Below, one piece after another: positions 61,854 to 64,000 of a stretch of DNA of 64,000 nucleotides. This stretch comes from Cryobacterium lactosi (lineage in GTDB: Bacteria > Actinomycetota > Actinomycetes > Actinomycetales > Microbacteriaceae). Where the stretch lies: contig NZ_SOHM01000030.1 of NCBI RefSeq assembly GCF_004403945.1, positions 1-64,000 on the forward strand. The letters are read 5' to 3'. Numbering within the stretch: the stretch's first letter is position 1; every line of letters starts with the position of its first letter. The translations under genes were made by a program, and so were the position numbers. The notes beneath the pieces are model-generated. The model did no database searches and was not told the origin of the DNA. It saw only the letters and a program-made list of their open reading frames with translations.

Positions 61854-62791
61854 ATTCGCTGCCCGCCATCCGCTGGCACCGACCGCTGATCTGGCTGGCG
61901 ATGGCCATGGCCGTCGTCGCAACCGCTGCACTCGTGGGCCTCGCCGTCGATCCCCGTGTGATCACGGGCGCGCCGCTCTGGGCCAAGCCACTCAAGTTCG
62001 CGATCTCGGTGGGCCTCTACGCGGTGACCCTGTCCTGGCTGATCGGGCTGCTGCCCGGTGCCTTCGCGGGCCGGCGCCGGCTGGCTTGGTGGGCCGGCAC
62101 CGTCGCCGCGGTGTTCCTCGTCGTGGAGATGGTGATCATCGTCGGAGCCGCAGCGGCCGGCCTGACCAGCCACTTCAACGTGTCCACCGCGTTCCACGCC
62201 GCACTCTGGTCGGTGATGGCGGCATCGATCGTCACGGTCTGGGTCGCCGCCGTCCCCATCGCGATTCTGCTGCTTCGCACCGACCTGGGTGACCCGGCCC
62301 GGGCCCTCGCGATCCGCTCCGGACTACTCATCGCCCTCGTGGGCATGGGCCTGGCGTTCCTGATGACCGGGCCGACCGCGGCCCAACTCGACGACTACCA
62401 GGGGATCGTGGGCGCGCACACTGTTGGCGTCGCCGACGGCGGCCCTGGCCTGCCCCTGCTGGGCTGGAGCACCGTGGCCGGCGACCTGCGCATCCCGCAC
62501 TTCGTGGGCATGCATGCCCTGCAGGTGTTGCCGCTGGCCGCCCTGCTGCTCGAAGCGCTCGCCCGGCGGATACCCGCCCTAGCCCGTCCACTCGTCCGCC
62601 GCGGCATCCTGCGCGTCCTGGTCGGCCTCTACCTGGGTGTGCTGGCCCTGGTGACCGGGCAGGCCCTCGCCGGCCAGTCGATCGTGCAGCCGAACGCCCT
62701 GGTCATCGCCATCGCAGCCGCCCTGTTCGCCGCCGCGGCCGCAACCATCGCCGTCACCCTGCGCCGAGAATCCGGCGGCGTTCCCGGCTAG
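61850..62791 (+). CDS. eight-helix membrane protein coupled to the MerR gene
   Basis: ATG 61850 (GGAGGTGCC site), 313 residues. Eight hydrophobic stretches are visible, beginning WHRPLIWLAMAMAVVATAALVG. The conserved-looking blocks are LWAKPLKFAISVGLYAVTLSWLIGLLPG, the loop THFNVSTAFHAALWSVMAAS-like, and HTVGVADGGPGLPLLGWSTVAGDLRIPHFVGMHALQVLPLAALL. I recall these as a conserved actinobacterial family of unknown function, but cannot give a name. The His residues in the last block could bind a cofactor. It overlaps the MerR gene and converges on the MpaB gene (4-base overlap). Confidence 0.75.
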   Translation: MNSLPAIRWHRPLIWLAMAMAVVATAALVGLAVDPRVITGAPLWAKPLKFAISVGLYAVTLSWLIGLLPGAFAGRRRLAWWAGTVAAVFLVVEMVIIVGAAAAGLTSHFNVSTAFHAALWSVMAASIVTVWVAAVPIAILLLRTDLGDPARALAIRSGLLIALVGMGLAFLMTGPTAAQLDDYQGIVGAHTVGVADGGPGLPLLGWSTVAGDLRIPHFVGMHALQVLPLAALLLEALARRIPALARPLVRRGILRVLVGLYLGVLALVTGQALAGQSIVQPNALVIAIAAALFAAAAATIAVTLRRESGGVPG

Positions 62792-63693
62792 GACACGGCC
62801 AGGCGGGCGATCCGGGCACGGGCGGCGTCCTCCGAGGTGGAGGAGGCCCCGAGCAGCAGGCGCACCAGGCCGAGCACCGCGCCGGTGGCCCAGACCACGG
62901 GCAGGGGAGAGCGGCGAAGTCCCAGCATCCGCCGGTACTGGACCGGGATCGAGGCCACGGCCCCGGCGAACATGATGCGGTAGAACGGCATCATGCCGCG
63001 CCGCAGCGGCGGGTTGCGGATGAACCGCACGGCCTCGGCGACACGGTCGCCGCCCATCAGCACGCCGGCGTCGGAGAAAGCCGTCAGCTGTGCGGCGAGC
63101 TCGGCGTCGGAGCGAGGCGGGTCCTGCACCCCGACGAGCTCGCCGGCCTTGGCCCACTCCCGCACGTAGCCGTCGGCGCCGCCGGGGATGGGACCGCCCC
63201 AGAGCCGATGGCTGGCCAGGAAGGCATCCGTGAACACCACGTGCACCCAGGACAGCAGTTCGGGGTCTCCGGCCGAGTACTCCCGTTCGACGCCGCGGGC
63301 GTCGACGTAGCGGCCCGCGACCCTGTCGTGGAACTTTCCCACGCGCGCCGACTCCCGCTCGGCCTGCTCGCTGGCGGCGAATGTCACCGTGACCAGCCAT
63401 TGGATAGTGCCGCTGAGCCGGCCGAGCGGATCCTCCCGATACCTGGACCAGTCGTGAACCCCGGCCATGGCACCCGGGTGCAGCGTCTGCATCAGCAGCG
63501 CCCGGATGCCGGCGACCATGGTGGCCATGCCGCCGTGCACGGCCCAGGACGCCGACCCCGGTCCGAAGAAGCCGGCATCGTCGCCCTGCTCCATGGTGCC
63601 GACCCAGGCCGGCCGGCCCTCGTCGTTGCCCGAGAGCGTGACGAGCAGGTGCGACCGCCAGCTGTTCACAAATCCATCCACCAGGCTGCTCAT
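62788..63693 (-). CDS. MpaB-type oxygenase (DUF2236)
   Basis: ATG 63693; 301 residues. It shows the DUF2236/MpaB features: an N-terminal helix, WAVHGGMATMVAGIRALLMQTLHPGAMAGVHDWSRYREDPLGRL, the WLVTVTFAASEQAERESARV segment, HDRVAGRYVDARGVEREYSAGDPELLSWVHVVFTDAFLASHRLWGGP, and LRRGMMPFYRIMFAGAVASIPVQYRRMLG. The repeated HP/H-x-x-x and VHVVFT segments are the heme-type histidines of latex-clearing-protein-like/MpaB oxygenases. The substrate is unknown. It converges with the previous gene, with the stop codons overlapping. Confidence 0.88.
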   Translation of the reverse strand: MSSLVDGFVNSWRSHLLVTLSGNDEGRPAWVGTMEQGDDAGFFGPGSASWAVHGGMATMVAGIRALLMQTLHPGAMAGVHDWSRYREDPLGRLSGTIQWLVTVTFAASEQAERESARVGKFHDRVAGRYVDARGVEREYSAGDPELLSWVHVVFTDAFLASHRLWGGPIPGGADGYVREWAKAGELVGVQDPPRSDAELAAQLTAFSDAGVLMGGDRVAEAVRFIRNPPLRRGMMPFYRIMFAGAVASIPVQYRRMLGLRRSPLPVVWATGAVLGLVRLLLGASSTSEDAARARIARLAVS

Positions 63694-63755
63694 TCTTCGA
63701 ACCCTAATCGACGGGACCGCGCGGATGGCTGGGGATGCGCCGTAAACTCCGCACC

Positions 63756-64000
63756 ATGAGAATCGAGAACATCGAGCTGCGCCGGGTGAGCATGCCGCTC
63801 GTGCGGCCGTTCCGCACGTCCTTCGGCACCATCACGGAGCGCCAGATCTCCCTGGTACACGTGTCGACGGCTCATGCCGAGGGCTGGGCGGAGTGCGCGG
63901 CCGAGGTGTGGCCGCTCTACAGCTCGGAGTTCATCGACGCGAGCGACCTGGTGATCCGGGACCACCTGATTCCCCGGTTGCAGGCCCTCGGCGATGCGCT
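63756..64000 (+). CDS. menC: o-succinylbenzoate synthase, N-terminal part (3' partial)
   Basis: ATG 63756 opens MRIENIELRRVSMPLVRPFRTSFGTITERQ, the N-terminal capping domain of the enolase superfamily member MenC. The text continues SLVHVSTAHAEGWAECAAEVWPLYSSEFIDASDLVIRDHLIPRLQ, also typical of MenC, and runs off the window at 64000. MenC dehydrates SHCHC to o-succinylbenzoate in menaquinone synthesis. The catalytic Lys and Asp residues lie beyond the window, so other enolase-family members are not fully excluded. The gene is divergent from the MpaB gene. Confidence 0.85.
   Translation, partial: MRIENIELRRVSMPLVRPFRTSFGTITERQISLVHVSTAHAEGWAECAAEVWPLYSSEFIDASDLVIRDHLIPRLQALGDA

Overview
The window is very high G+C DNA, densely packed with genes on both strands. 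Many neighbours overlap by four bases or converge with almost no spacing. The gene content points to an actinobacterium of the Microbacteriaceae type (Cryobacterium-like; the genus is a guess). Pointers are a DUF222/HNH (13E12-type) protein, F420-dependent oxidoreductases, DUF2510, a TM0106-type nuclease/helicase, a GAP-family membrane protein and a menaquinone gene (menC) at the right edge. I see no rRNA, tRNA, CRISPR array, insertion sequence, integrase, prophage or origin; this is ordinary chromosome with a few odd proteins in it.

Layout. 0-8 kb: end of a secreted transglycosylase-like protein, a META-domain lipoprotein, cardiolipin synthase, GAP and DedA membrane proteins, a cupin, a DarT-like (DUF4433) ADP-ribosyltransferase without a DarG partner, a MOSC protein and a TTNG-repeat adhesin-like protein. 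8-25 kb: nucleic-acid enzymes (EEP hydrolase, DnaQ-BRCT exonuclease, TM0106 RecB/RNase H/SF1 fusion, SNF2 helicase), a MarR regulator divergent from an F420-type reductase, a GyrI-like protein, a GGDEF-EAL protein, oligopeptidase B and a lipoprotein. 25-34 kb: DUF222/HNH, HAD phosphatase, CYTH-CHAD protein, and a MarR regulator divergent from a TspO-like/MFS pair, then an FHA protein with a small upstream partner.

34.4-40.5 kb is one minus-strand sugar phosphotransferase cluster: DeoR-type regulator, fruK, fruA (EIIABC), ptsI, ptsH, ending in a clear intrinsic terminator. The regulator, fruK and fruA overlap by four bases each. A promoter surrounded by GTTTGT/ACAAAC repeats precedes the regulator. 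The cluster therefore holds the whole phosphoryl chain from PEP to fructose-1,6-bisphosphate.

40.6-64 kb: an AbiEi/DUF559-like protein that lacks its usual nuclease core, an SDR oxidoreductase, sbcD-sbcC, a serine protease, a phosphatase-like protein with no catalytic Cys/Arg, a polar amino-acid ABC transporter, a DraG-like protein with altered metal-ligand motifs, a RecQ-like helicase with a PPOX protein, a GH65 phosphorylase/hydrolase divergent from an M18 aminopeptidase, a SulP transporter, a probably leaderless MerR gene coupled to a membrane protein, an MpaB-type oxygenase and the start of menC.

The most unusual content is a scatter of degenerate or partnerless enzymes: the orphan DarT-like protein, the phosphatase-like and DraG-like proteins with substituted active-site residues, and the core-less DUF559 protein. 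There are also several strong palindromic elements, above all a 65-nt near-perfect hairpin at 15561-15625. No discrete new defence or mobile system is evident.
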